From NCBI GenBank assembly GCA_022266195.1, contig WHVY01000003.1:2914001-2978000 (forward strand): DNA of 64,000 nucleotides, in the 5' to 3' direction. The stretch's first letter is position 1. Each line of letters opens with the position of its first letter. The notes below the pieces were generated by a model. It was not told the origin of the DNA, did no database searches, and saw nothing but the letters and a program-made list of their open reading frames with translations. Below, piece by piece: positions 11,065 to 20,700 of the stretch. Source of the DNA: Tetranychus cinnabarinus. Taxonomy: Eukaryota > Arthropoda > Arachnida > Trombidiformes > Tetranychidae. The translations under genes and the position numbers were made by a program.

Positions 11065-13309
11065 TTGATTACTTGCCAGCAAATATTGAAATATTATTAG
11101 GCCAAAACGTTTCATGGGAAGCTGATTTATATTTAGGGATAAGGCAAAAGAGTGTTTACATAGGACATGGTGAAGGAGAAAAAGCTAGACAAGGTGAAAC
11201 TATTGAGGTTAATCCTTACACTGAAGAAGAAGAAGAAAGTGAATCCTTGCCAGACTCATGGGAAGAATCAGATGTCAGTGAGGATGAAAGCCAAGTAGAG
11301 ACTCAATTCGTCAACCTTGTGACTAATCAAGTTGAAGTAAAATCAAATGAGAAGTTCAACCTTGATGAAAGTCTAACTAAAGAACAAGCTATTTGCATGT
11401 TGAACTTAATCCAAGATTATAGAGATGTTTTTTCATTTCCAAATGATAAATTAGGTTGCACTCATTTGGTTCAACATCAAATCAACACAGAAGAGAACCC
11501 GCCTATTCATCAACCTCCTTACTGACTTTCTCCTGTTAAAAGAGATTTAGCTCAAACAATGATTAACGAGCTTATTGAAGAAGGTTTGTCGTGCCTTCTA
11601 ACTCACCATGGGCATCACCCATTGTCATAGTTGATAAGAAAACAGGGGACAAACGATTCTGTGTTGATTATCGAAAACTAAATGCAATAACAAAGAAGGA
11701 TGTTTATCCTTTACCTGACATTCAATTGGCTTTAGATTGTTTGCAGGGTGCACAATATTTTAGTTTACTAGATTTAAAAGTGGTTATTACCAAATAGCTA
11801 TGGATCCTAAAGATCAAGAAAAGACCGCTTTCGTAACACAAGACGGTCTTTATGCATTTACAGTAATGCCTTTTGGATTATCATGTGCACCTGCTTTTTT
11901 CAACGATTAATGGACAGAGTTATTGCTGGACTAAAATATAAATGTGTTCTAGTCTACATTGATGATGTTATTATTTTTTCAAAATTATTTGATGAACATT
12001 TAGATCATTTGAAGCTTGTATTTGAGCGATTGAGGTCAGCTCATCTTACCTTGAAACCAACTAAATGTTTCTTTGGTAAATCCGAGATCCTTTATTTAGG
12101 ACATTTAGTTACTAGAGAAGGTCAATATCCAGATGAGAACAAATTAAAGGCAATTAAGAATTATCCAGTGCCTTTAAATTCAACCGATGTCAGAGCATTT
12201 GTCGCACTTTGCTCTTACTTTAGAAAGTTTATTGAAGGCTTTGCAACTCTTGCTAAACCTCTAACAGATTTAACCAAAAAGGATATTGGTTTCAAATGGG
12301 AAACAGAACAACAAAAGGCTTTTGATTTAATCAAAAGTAGAATGATCAATCCACCTGTACTAATGCATTATGACCCTAATAAGCCAACTCAACTACGATG
12401 TGATGCTTGTCATTACGGAGTAGGGGCAATTTTATTACAGAAAACTGAGAAACAATGGAAACCTGTAGCTTTTTCAAGCCGTTTATTACGTGGAGCTGAA
12501 CTTAACTATGCAATTAGTGATAAAGAATGTTGCGCAATTATTTACGCAATTGATAAGTTTAGACCTTATCTGGATGGAATCGAATTTGAAATATTTACAG
12601 ATCACTGCAGTTTATGTTTTCTTCAGTCTAAACGAAAATTACCTCCCAGATTGCTAAGGTATTCGTTATTACTTCAACAGTTCAACTTCAAAATAACTTA
12701 TAAGTCAGGGAAACATCACAAAGACTGCGATGCTTTATCTAGATACCCTGACGTCGAAGAAAATGAAGAAGCTAAAATAGACGACGATGAAAGATTATTT
12801 GCATTTCTAACTATGCAAAACGTTTTACAAAATGAACAATTAAAAACTGAACAAGAAAACGATCCTTATATTAGGAGTTTAAAATTTGAGATTGAAAATA
12901 AAGCAGTTAAACCAATAAAAACTCAGAGAAAGTTAGAAAGATACAAAATAGATGAAGGGATCGTTTATCGAATAGTTAAACGACCTTATGAGACTAGTTG
13001 GAACATAGTAGTATCATCAAACTTAAGACAACAAATTATTCAGGCCTATCATGATGATATCTTTCTGGACATGTTGGTTTTCAGCGAACTTATGAGAAAA
13101 TAACAGCCAAATATTATTGGCCTAAAATGACCACACATATCAATGACTATGTTAAGAGATGCGCCGTTTGTCAGGCCAATAAAAGAGGTCCTCTCATGCT
13201 TGAAGCTCCTCTCCAATCTATTACCTCGTCCCATCCTTTCGAGAAAATAGGCATTGATATGCTTGGTCCGTTGCCGCTTTCAGCAGGAAAACAATACATA
13301 ATAGTGTGA
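11037..13309 (+). pseudogene. Element A Pol, disrupted
   Basis: Pol domains are present in order but spread over frames. The protease tail ends ILLGQN. Reverse transcriptase follows, with SPIVIVDKKTGDKRFCVDYR at about 11619 and the catalytic YIDD at about 11958. RNase H has FTDHCSLCFL (about 12595), and the integrase start has the zinc-binding CAVCQANK (about 13162) and the first catalytic Asp in GIDMLGP. Breaks: TGA at 11523-11525, and frame changes near 11585, 11780, 11900 (a T-run) and 13080. A second TGA lies at 13307-13309 just before the rest of the integrase. No functional polyprotein is possible. Confidence 0.88.
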
Positions 13310-13396
13310 ACAGATTATTTCACACGTCGGGCTGAAACACGTTCAACTAAAAACCAGAAAGCGACAACAATTGCACGTTTTATTATTGAGCAAATT

Positions 13397-15961
13397 ATGT
13401 CAAGGCATGGCTCCCCAGCAATAGTAATAAGTGATCAGGGAAGATACTTTATTTCCAAAATAATTAAAGAGATAAACTATTTCCTTAAAACCGATCATTA
13501 TTTATCTTCCCCTTACCATCCTCAAACTAATGGTTTAGTGGAAAAAACTAACCAAACTTTAACAAGAATGATAACCCGATATGTACAAGAAAATCCAAGA
13601 TGGGATTTAGTACTACCAATGATTACCTTTGCTTACAATACAGCTAATAATACTAGTACTAAAGCTTCACCTTTTTACTTAATTTATGGTCGAGAGCCTA
13701 AATTACCGATAGACGTAGCTATCGAACGACAACAAAAACCAAGTAATCCTTATTCAGTCAACCAATATGTCACATTTGTTGAAGAGCAATGGCCAGAGAT
13801 TCGAGAGATGGCAATGAACTTCACAAATTCTGCCAAAGATAGTCAAAAGTTTCGACACGACCGAGACAAAGATTTCGAATTCTTCCGAGAGGGAGATAAG
13901 GTGATGTTGAAAAACGACTTAAAAGAAACTAAATTTTCTCCATTGTTCAAAGGTCCTTATGTCGTTGAAAAACGAATTGGTGAAACCACATATGAGATTC
14001 GAAATCTTGGGGAAAAAGCTGATAAAAAGAAGGCACATATTCATAGACTTAAGAAGTATTACGAACCAGATAAACCTAACGGTTCAACAACTGGTAGAAG
14101 AGTTACTAGATCAATGACAGGAAATCACCGAGAGAAAAAGAAATCTTGTTGTTCAGGAGAAAATGCTAAAACCTTATTGTGCTTACTTCTGATTTTGAAT
14201 CTCTTTCCTTCACACTTTGCTTTTTCAATTGCTCCATTTATAAATTGGAAAAACAGCAATAAACCCATTTTAAAAGGTCAAATAACTCACAACATCATGA
14301 TAGCAATCAAAGCTCCTTGTCCTGAAATTAAAATCTTAACTAGTCGTCAGCTCGGAATTGCGTCTGACGACAATGAGCCTGATGTGCAAGATCCTCTGCT
14401 CTGTCCAACAGATTTCACATGCCTTGCATTAACGCCCAACGGAACGTTGAAACTCCTCAAAACAGAAAGACCATTCAATCAAATTCAAATCATTGACAAA
14501 AATCAAAGGATGGCGATTACGCAATCTTGTATTTTAAGCCCAAATACAAATTGCGCTAAATCTTCCAAGAATGCTTGTTTAAGACCTAATGGTGACCATT
14601 ACGTCGCAAAATTTGAAGAAGAGACGGCTTATTGTTATATTGAAAAAAGAAACTTAACTACCGAATGCGAAGAATGCACTGTTAGCACACCAAGAGACTG
14701 TCCAGTCTGTCCTGTTTGCTCAATTCTACAAAGTCGAGTTATCGATTGTGCGGTACAAAGCCCTCCTGAACTATTATCTGACATTAAAAATCTCCAACGG
14801 ATAACAGATCAAGTTTGTCAACAAACCACTGAAACTTCAGTCTTTCAGCCTCTCAGCAAATTATGTCCGGTTAAACGAAGAACAAAAAGAGTAGGTCCCT
14901 TGGTAGCTCTTGGAATTTATGTAGCAGTGACGTCAATAGTTGAGGTAATTAGTTCGACGTTACCAGCTTACAATCTATGGACAAATATGGAACAAGATGA
15001 TGCTATTGATAAAATTTGGGAAGCCTTAGATAATAAGTTTAAACAAGACCAAAATCTTATAAATGCGATTCAAAATTTGACCAGCAACCAACAAAAATTA
15101 GCAAATGAAATGAAGAAAATGCATGACCGAATGGACACGTATTTTAAATATTCACCTTTAAGTTTGCTGGCAACATCGAAAACAATGATTGAATTATCAG
15201 CAATTAAAAGTAAATTAGAATTGGCTGAGCGTGATGTCAAAAATAAAAGACTTAGTGACCAATTCTTAAAGATATTTAACATTACTTTGGAATGTGGAGC
15301 AGATTGTCCGACTGAAATGGCAACAGATTTCAATTGCGAATTTGAAAAACGAAATGGAACCAGCAGATTGAAAATAAAGTTCGACTCACCGGTCATAGAC
15401 ACCAACAAAATTATCTATAGAGCGGACCCTTTTCGTTTGATTCATTACAATGAAAGCCATTATTGTAACAAAGTTTATCGTGGGCCAAAATACGTTATTT
15501 TGAGAAATAATTCAATTTGTCCTTTCAATCCAGAAGATATTGAGAACGAGGACAACCTTATCTTAAACCCTGATGATAACGATTGTATCGACTCAGATGA
15601 TGAAAATTTGGATGAATTTTGGAAAACAGAGAATTGCACTGAAAAAATTAAGCGAGCCGATGTCCAAATTAAAGTTGCTAATGAAGAACTTTATATATAC
15701 TGTTTCAATACCAACATTACAATATTTGATATCACTAAACCTTGCCCAATTTATCCATTAAGAATAACTAAAGATACTGTTTTCACAATTGGAAAAACAT
15801 TTTACAATGTTACCCACTTAAAAATGACCATTAACGCAACTGAAACTTTGAAGATTAATCTCTTGCTAAGTCCGACCATGTCAAGCTTCGAATTAAAACC
15901 AATTGTGATTGAGAGATTTGATGCTGTAAATTTTGTCAGACGACACAGCTCTAATCATTAG
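13397..15961 (+). CDS. Element A integrase C-half fused in frame to Env
   Basis: The 854-residue ORF starts within the integrase core: ISDQGRYF carries the second catalytic Asp and NGLVEKTNQT the catalytic Glu (about residues 12-55), with a GPY/F-like module LFKGPYVVEKR near 185. After a hydrophobic signal-like segment (LLCLLLILNLFPSHFAF, about 260-276) the Env ectodomain follows, Cys-rich with many N-glycosylation sequons. A furin-type site KRRTKR (about residue 500) precedes a hydrophobic fusion-peptide-like stretch and a coiled-coil-prone heptad region. The frame stops at 15961, just before the predicted membrane anchor, which lies in another frame downstream, so the product would be anchorless. 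The true upstream start is unknown because the frame is open back to the TGA at 13307. Confidence 0.85.
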   Translation: MSRHGSPAIVISDQGRYFISKIIKEINYFLKTDHYLSSPYHPQTNGLVEKTNQTLTRMITRYVQENPRWDLVLPMITFAYNTANNTSTKASPFYLIYGREPKLPIDVAIERQQKPSNPYSVNQYVTFVEEQWPEIREMAMNFTNSAKDSQKFRHDRDKDFEFFREGDKVMLKNDLKETKFSPLFKGPYVVEKRIGETTYEIRNLGEKADKKKAHIHRLKKYYEPDKPNGSTTGRRVTRSMTGNHREKKKSCCSGENAKTLLCLLLILNLFPSHFAFSIAPFINWKNSNKPILKGQITHNIMIAIKAPCPEIKILTSRQLGIASDDNEPDVQDPLLCPTDFTCLALTPNGTLKLLKTERPFNQIQIIDKNQRMAITQSCILSPNTNCAKSSKNACLRPNGDHYVAKFEEETAYCYIEKRNLTTECEECTVSTPRDCPVCPVCSILQSRVIDCAVQSPPELLSDIKNLQRITDQVCQQTTETSVFQPLSKLCPVKRRTKRVGPLVALGIYVAVTSIVEVISSTLPAYNLWTNMEQDDAIDKIWEALDNKFKQDQNLINAIQNLTSNQQKLANEMKKMHDRMDTYFKYSPLSLLATSKTMIELSAIKSKLELAERDVKNKRLSDQFLKIFNITLECGADCPTEMATDFNCEFEKRNGTSRLKIKFDSPVIDTNKIIYRADPFRLIHYNESHYCNKVYRGPKYVILRNNSICPFNPEDIENEDNLILNPDDNDCIDSDDENLDEFWKTENCTEKIKRADVQIKVANEELYIYCFNTNITIFDITKPCPIYPLRITKDTVFTIGKTFYNVTHLKMTINATETLKINLLLSPTMSSFELKPIVIERFDAVNFVRRHSSNH

Positions 15962-16165
15962 TTCAACTAATTGGAGTCACAGGACTGATGTCTTTTATTA
16001 GTCTACTTTGTTTGTTTATTGGTTACAAAATTAGAAATCGAAGAACGACCTATGTTCAACCTAATAGGAAAACGCAAAACTTTGTCGGCCTGGTGACGAG
16101 AGGAACGATTATTAAGGCCAAAAATCCGAAGAACTACAATGTAGATCATCTTTATTAATCCAATC
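15962..16165 (+). pseudogene. Displaced Env membrane anchor and tail
   Basis: In a different frame from the Env ORF, about 15970-16165 encodes a hydrophobic segment (LMSFISLLCLFIGYKI) followed by a basic cytoplasmic-type tail and a TAA. This is the expected C-terminus of the Env upstream, disconnected by a small indel around 15940-15965. Confidence 0.75.
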
Positions 16166-16190
16166 TCTTTGTTCTCTTTAAATATCTTAC

Positions 16191-16194
16191 AGAA
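16191..16194 (+). promoter_or_regulatory. 3' splice site before accessory ORF 1
   Basis: The tract TCTCTTTGTTCTCTTTAAAT leads to CTTACAG at 16186-16192, and the accessory ATG follows after two bases. This is the arrangement expected for a spliced subgenomic mRNA. Confidence 0.6.
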
Positions 16195-16566
16195 ATGGAC
16201 GATCAAAACAGATCCAGTCTCGCAAATTGGAGGCATGTGAAAGAATATGCTGAAGAAAAAATTAAATTCTACAATGAACAAATCTTAGATGAAGAATTCC
16301 CACTCCCGAGGCGTGTACGCTATCGCTACATGTTATACCTTGCCGTCTTGGAACTAATGTTGGAAGCAGCTATTATTTATAGGAAATTATATTTCAATAA
16401 ACTACATGGCCACGGCCGAACCAGGAGATTTCAGGCCCTGGTTGGAGACATGTTTGTCGCTCTAAACCAGATAGAACGATACATAGAGTGTAACAATTTA
16501 ACTTTCTTCTACGCCATCATACGTAGGGAATACATAGAAGAATTCAAAAACTTTGTTCGATTTTAG
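16195..16566 (+). CDS. Element A accessory ORF 1, unknown function
   Basis: This 123-residue intact ORF lies between env and the 3' LTR. It is predicted mostly helical and basic (FPLPRRVRYRYMLYL around residue 37), with no membrane span or Cys/His motif; I recognise no family. It resembles the next ORF: both have an early W, a helical run, a basic segment in the second half (HGRTRRF versus NRRRKVRT) and the same type of ending, TFFYAIIRREYIEEFKNF versus TYYYSLFPKEVLNEFSNA. The two look like tandem paralogues. It sits downstream of a 3' splice site and is intact even though gag-pol is broken. Confidence 0.7.
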   Translation: MDDQNRSSLANWRHVKEYAEEKIKFYNEQILDEEFPLPRRVRYRYMLYLAVLELMLEAAIIYRKLYFNKLHGHGRTRRFQALVGDMFVALNQIERYIECNNLTFFYAIIRREYIEEFKNFVRF

Positions 16567-16601
16567 TTAATTAAAACTTTAGTATAATTAGTTGAAAAGG
16601 T

Positions 16602-16640
16602 TCCATATATGTTGTAAATGGAGACCATTTAGTTGGAAAA
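16602..16640 (+). repeat. Repeat downstream of accessory ORF 1
   Basis: CCATATATGTTGTAAATGG plus the following GAGACCATTTAGTT recurs, with a few changes, at 17110-17148 behind accessory ORF 2. The shared 3' flank supports duplication of the whole unit. Confidence 0.75.
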
Positions 16641-16712
16641 TTTGTAAACAAATTGTACCTTCTATAAAATTCTGTCCAACTTGTTTAATTCATTTAATTC
16701 TTATTTTCTTTT

Positions 16713-16715
16713 AGA
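16713..16715 (+). promoter_or_regulatory. 3' splice site before accessory ORF 2
   Basis: TTCTTATTTTCTTTTAG ends at 16714 and the ATG of ORF 2 follows after one base, a strong pyrimidine tract and acceptor like the one before ORF 1. Confidence 0.65.
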
Positions 16716-17081
16716 ATGGATTATAGATTAAATAGATGGTTGGCCATGAAAAGATCGGCTGAACTTCAAATTAGAATCATAAACGATTTATTACAATCAG
16801 TTATTAATTTCGACAGAGCCGAACGACGACGTTTCCTCGCAGCAAGGGGTATTTGTGGACGGATGGTTCATATAGTCCAAGTCTATTGCAGATACCATCG
16901 GGCGAAAACGGCGAATCGTAGAAGAAAAGTCCGGACTCTAACAACACTTATTTGTATATTAATAGATGATTTTGAAGAACTGCTAGATAAGTATCAAATG
17001 ACTTACTATTATTCACTTTTTCCTAAAGAAGTTTTAAATGAATTTAGTAATGCAGAAAATAACATTAATTTAGCTAATTAA
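16716..17081 (+). CDS. Element A accessory ORF 2, paralogue of ORF 1
   Basis: 121 residues, begins MDYRLNRWLAMKRSAELQ, and has two Arg-rich patches (RAERRRFLAARG near 43 and NRRRKVRT near 70) and a helical C-half. It aligns nearly end to end with accessory ORF 1 at low identity and shares its upstream acceptor layout and downstream repeat. No known family is recognised. The basic, helical, spliced, 3'-proximal nature recalls regulatory proteins of complex retroviruses, but that is analogy only. Confidence 0.7.
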   Translation: MDYRLNRWLAMKRSAELQIRIINDLLQSVINFDRAERRRFLAARGICGRMVHIVQVYCRYHRAKTANRRRKVRTLTTLICILIDDFEELLDKYQMTYYYSLFPKEVLNEFSNAENNINLAN

Positions 17082-17109
17082 GCTTTAAAACATTAATTGT
17101 AAATGATTA

Positions 17110-17148
17110 CCATACATGTTGTAAATGGTGGTCATATAGTTTTAAAAT
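17110..17148 (+). repeat. Repeat downstream of accessory ORF 2
   Basis: CCATACATGTTGTAAATGG plus TGGTCATATAGTT is the second copy of the repeat at 16602. Confidence 0.75.
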
Positions 17149-17216
17149 CCTTAAATCTTGATTGTAACATCATCATCTGAATCATCATCAAGTTAACCAA
17201 AAGAGGGTCCTTTTGG

Positions 17217-17230
17217 AGCTGGAGAGGGGG
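17217..17230 (+). other. Element A polypurine tract
   Basis: A purine-rich run ending GGAGAGGGGG, followed by TAAA, lies immediately before the 3' LTR at 17235, the normal place for plus-strand priming. Confidence 0.75.
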
Positions 17231-17234
17231 TAAA

Positions 17235-17561
17235 TGCTAAAAATAAGAGAGTTGGTAAGTTAATCTTGCCAACTCTCAAACCAAGGCTAAGGTTTATTTT
17301 AAACTTAGTTTAGAATGTAGCCTTATAAGGCTACCAACAGGATGTTGGTGATGATGATGAAGATGGAGATGAATATGTATATATAATGTAAAAGTAATCT
17401 AGAGTTAGTTAGTCTTAGTTTAGTATACTCAATGTTACAGTTTCATCTATTTAGTTGATCCAACACACAACTTATATTCGTGAATTAAGTTAATGAATAA
17501 ATAAAGAGTTCTTTTTTATACATACGTTAAGTTTAGTGTAACCTGAGTAAAAAACGTTACA
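17235..17561 (+). repeat. Element A 3' LTR
   Basis: It matches 9052-9378 over the full length with about five substitutions, and the 18-bp palindrome is conserved at 17317-17334. It starts TGCTAAAAA, ends CGTTACA and is followed by the CAAA duplication. Confidence 0.93.
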
Positions 17562-17787
17562 CAAAGAACAACTAACAAATCTAACTGAACAATTCAAATG
17601 TATACAAATGAACTTAGAAACCCGAAGAAGAGAAAGGGACTATAGTCGAAGTGATAATTCATCTCGACAAACGACGTATAAATATCAGGCCTCTCAGCTT
17701 CGACGAACCTATCAACCACTACGTTATCCAAACCAATCATATCCAAATCAATCTTATCAGAATAGGTATCAACCTCCATACACTTAA
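17562..17787 (+). pseudogene. Gag remnant of element C, 3' part
   Basis: Directly after the element A duplication the frame reads as a Gag tail: KEQLTNLTEQFKCIQMN, a basic RRRERDYSR, then repeats rich in Tyr, Pro, Gln and Asn (PNQSYPNQSY) ending at TAA 17785-17787. It continues the gag at 8441-9051. The C-terminal zinc knuckle is not seen. Confidence 0.65.
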
Positions 17788-20700
17788 ACTGAACCCAAAA
17801 CCGCTTGTTTTGCGGGCTTTTTTGAACTTTTCAATGCGAAAGAGCATTGAGAACATGGAACAGGTTTCCCTTGAGAAAACAAAGAAGAAAACTCCCAATT
17901 CAATCCGCAAAAGATTGCAAATTAGATTGAAGATTCATGTTTGGACAGTCATTCGGACAACTGAACGTTACTATAAAATTGTGAAATGCTTTTTCAAAAT
18001 TAATAAAGATTAATTGCAATTTCAATTTAAAATGTTTATGTTATTCGAGTTTTAATATATATAAGTTATCTTTTTATAATTGCTGCAAGCAAAAATTTAT
18101 TAATTTGGAAGAATTATTGAAGCACATAATATATCTTTGCTGAAAAAGGGACAGTCTCGAATCAATAATGAAATTGGTGCATTTTTCTTGGCGGTGCGAT
18201 TCAATAAATCACATGTCAAGATGTTTTTTAGCCTGTTTGTATTTTTGTTGCGCAATCGCACTTTGAATCTATCCACAACCAAATTCAATTCTCGATGATT
18301 ATAATAGAAGATAGTAACGCGTTCAAGGAAAAATAATAATTACAATTCAAAACAATTACGTCGAACATGTTTTGTATGCTATTGAAGGAGAATGAAAGAG
18401 GCCCAAGAGTTTAATAGAAAAAGTCTTTATTTACTCTTCCGAGTCTTCGCTGACTCAAGGAAATATTAACTGTAAAGTTACATTTCTTAGTTTCATTTAT
18501 ACTGAAATTTATCGTTCATTACATCAGTCATCTTAAATTGTATCTCACTATCTATAACAACATCTAAGAAAAAGGGCGAATAGCTTATGTCATCTAATTC
18601 TAGAATTTTCTAGCCATCTAATCATATTTATCGGTTATGCATCATTACATAATTTATTGTTTCACACTGTTTGAAAATGCTCATAACGAAAGCATACACA
18701 CATCTATGGTACGCTGTATTGAAAACGAACGGAAATAGTTTTATGGAATAACTCGTAAATTCTTTCAAGTTTCTTTTCAATTGCCCTGAATGCTGGGTAA
18801 CTTTTGCGATTGTGACTTGCTATTATAAAAATACAGTGACTTCCCATGCTTTTCTATTAGAATTAGTGTAAAATTTTTTTTCTTCCCAAACAATTTTCTT
18901 CGGACCCAATAGTCTCTAAAACGGCAATAGGCTAATTTGTATTCGAAGCTAACAGCTTTGATTTTACTATTAATAATATACGATAAAATGAGAAAAACTC
19001 TAAAAAATTTATGGCTAACTCTTAGACGCATAGATTTATATTTACATTAACTTCGATACGTTTTACCTTTTCTCACGCTGTGATTTTATTAGCACCAAGG
19101 ATGAAATATTGTTTACTCTCCATGAGTTTTCATCTTTACTCACTCACCAGTAATAAACTTTGAAATTCAAATAACATCCAATAGTAATAATAATAATAGT
19201 AATGAATGTATAACTAGGCTTGAGCCTGAAGGAGATGAAAAATGTTAGTTACCTCTATACCTTTGCTCTTCTTGTAACAAGATCAATACAAAATGATTAC
19301 TATGTTGATAGTATCGCATTTTTTGCATCGTTTTTCACTTTTTTATCCATAATAACATTATTGATGAAAGATATTTTTCTGTATAAATCATGTTTATCAT
19401 GATAAAAGCGGTGTAGAAAAGAAGAACCAAGCGAAAATAATGAAACTTATTTCCATTTTACTTTGAAAAATGAAAACAACAAAAATATACAGAAAAAATG
19501 TCTTTAATCTTAATATCAAATGAAGGAATCGAATAAAAGAACAAAACTTTTTTTTCAACTTTTCCATAAAGTTTTACAGTAAATATAAACTCTAGTTTTC
19601 TGCAATTGATATTAATGATGAAAATGACTCTTCCATTTACCGTGTCTTTTCTTCATACCTTTACACGTACTAGTGTTCCAGAAGCGTATGCTTTCCCACT
19701 ACTCTCCTCACTACTAATTACGATTGTATGCAATTAATTAACAATACATTCTTGTATTATCGCATCACAAAAGGTGTAAATTGACATTGAAATCTTTTCT
19801 CGATACTATTTACTCTGAGAAACCTATTTCAGCTCAGCTAGCAGATAGTTGAGACTACATCATTGACTTGATTTATCCACTTAATGCATTGAAAAGTTGA
19901 TTTTAATTGATCTTTTTCCTTTCACATTGATTGAGCATAAAACAAAGATCAAGATTGTTTTGATCAAGAAAAATGAATTGAGCACTGCAAAACATTAGTC
20001 GGTTGCAAAAAAGTGCTTTTATAAAAACACAAAACACTTCTTCTATAAATGATTATTGCTTTTATTATTTCATCATTATCGTTATTATTTTGTTCATTGC
20101 TGTTGTAAGGTAAATTGAAGTTGGAGTAAAATTAATATTGTATTAGGCTGGGAAGGCAAAGGTACAAAAATAAGTAGACAAGTTAAAAGGCAGGATTGTT
20201 TTGTTATCACAGATGAAACAGCATGGGCAAATTGAATGGGAAAACAATGGGTTTGATCTGTTAATGAGACTCAAAGAGCCAAGTAAAGATTGAATTGGTT
20301 TCCATGCTACAAATTGAGTCTCTATCAATCAATTTTCATTTCAATTGTTTACTTCGCCTTCACCATCATCATCTTTATGTTAACGAAGTACAGACAAATA
20401 AAGACTGGACAACTGTATAAACTGCATTTCCAATGCAACTCGCTCATCCTATTTGGTTCACCTCAACTCACCTTACAATCTGAACCAAAAAGTTTAACCA
20501 TTATTGTTCACCATTCATTGATCCAAAGAGATGGAAGTGCAAGGATTTTCCTCTTTATTCTGTCTCACCATTTTACCAACAAAAGGGCCAATTGACAAGT
20601 TTTTAAATGAAAACAATGAGTTTTCAAGTGTCCATTCACTTGTTTTCCAATCAATAATCTGACCATCAACTGACAACCCAATTTTAAATGCATTATCAAT

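Larger units (their letters stand above)
9052..17561 (+). mobile_element. Element A: env-bearing Gypsy/errantivirus-like LTR element
   Basis: The 8.5-kb element is bounded by 327-bp LTRs (9052-9378 and 17235-17561) that start TG and end CA and differ at about five positions (roughly 1.5%). It is flanked by a 4-bp CAAA duplication (9048-9051, 17562-17565). Order: LTR, primer site, 1-kb leader, gag, pol (protease tail, reverse transcriptase, RNase H, integrase), env, two accessory ORFs, a purine tract, LTR. The gene order and 4-bp target duplication fit Metaviridae (Gypsy/errantivirus group). Gag-pol is broken at several sites, so the copy is not autonomous. It is inserted in the gag of element C. 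Confidence 0.92.

Noticed and set aside
13307..13309. Readthrough or selenocysteine TGA in element A pol
   Set aside because: Other frame changes nearby show that the gene is simply decaying.
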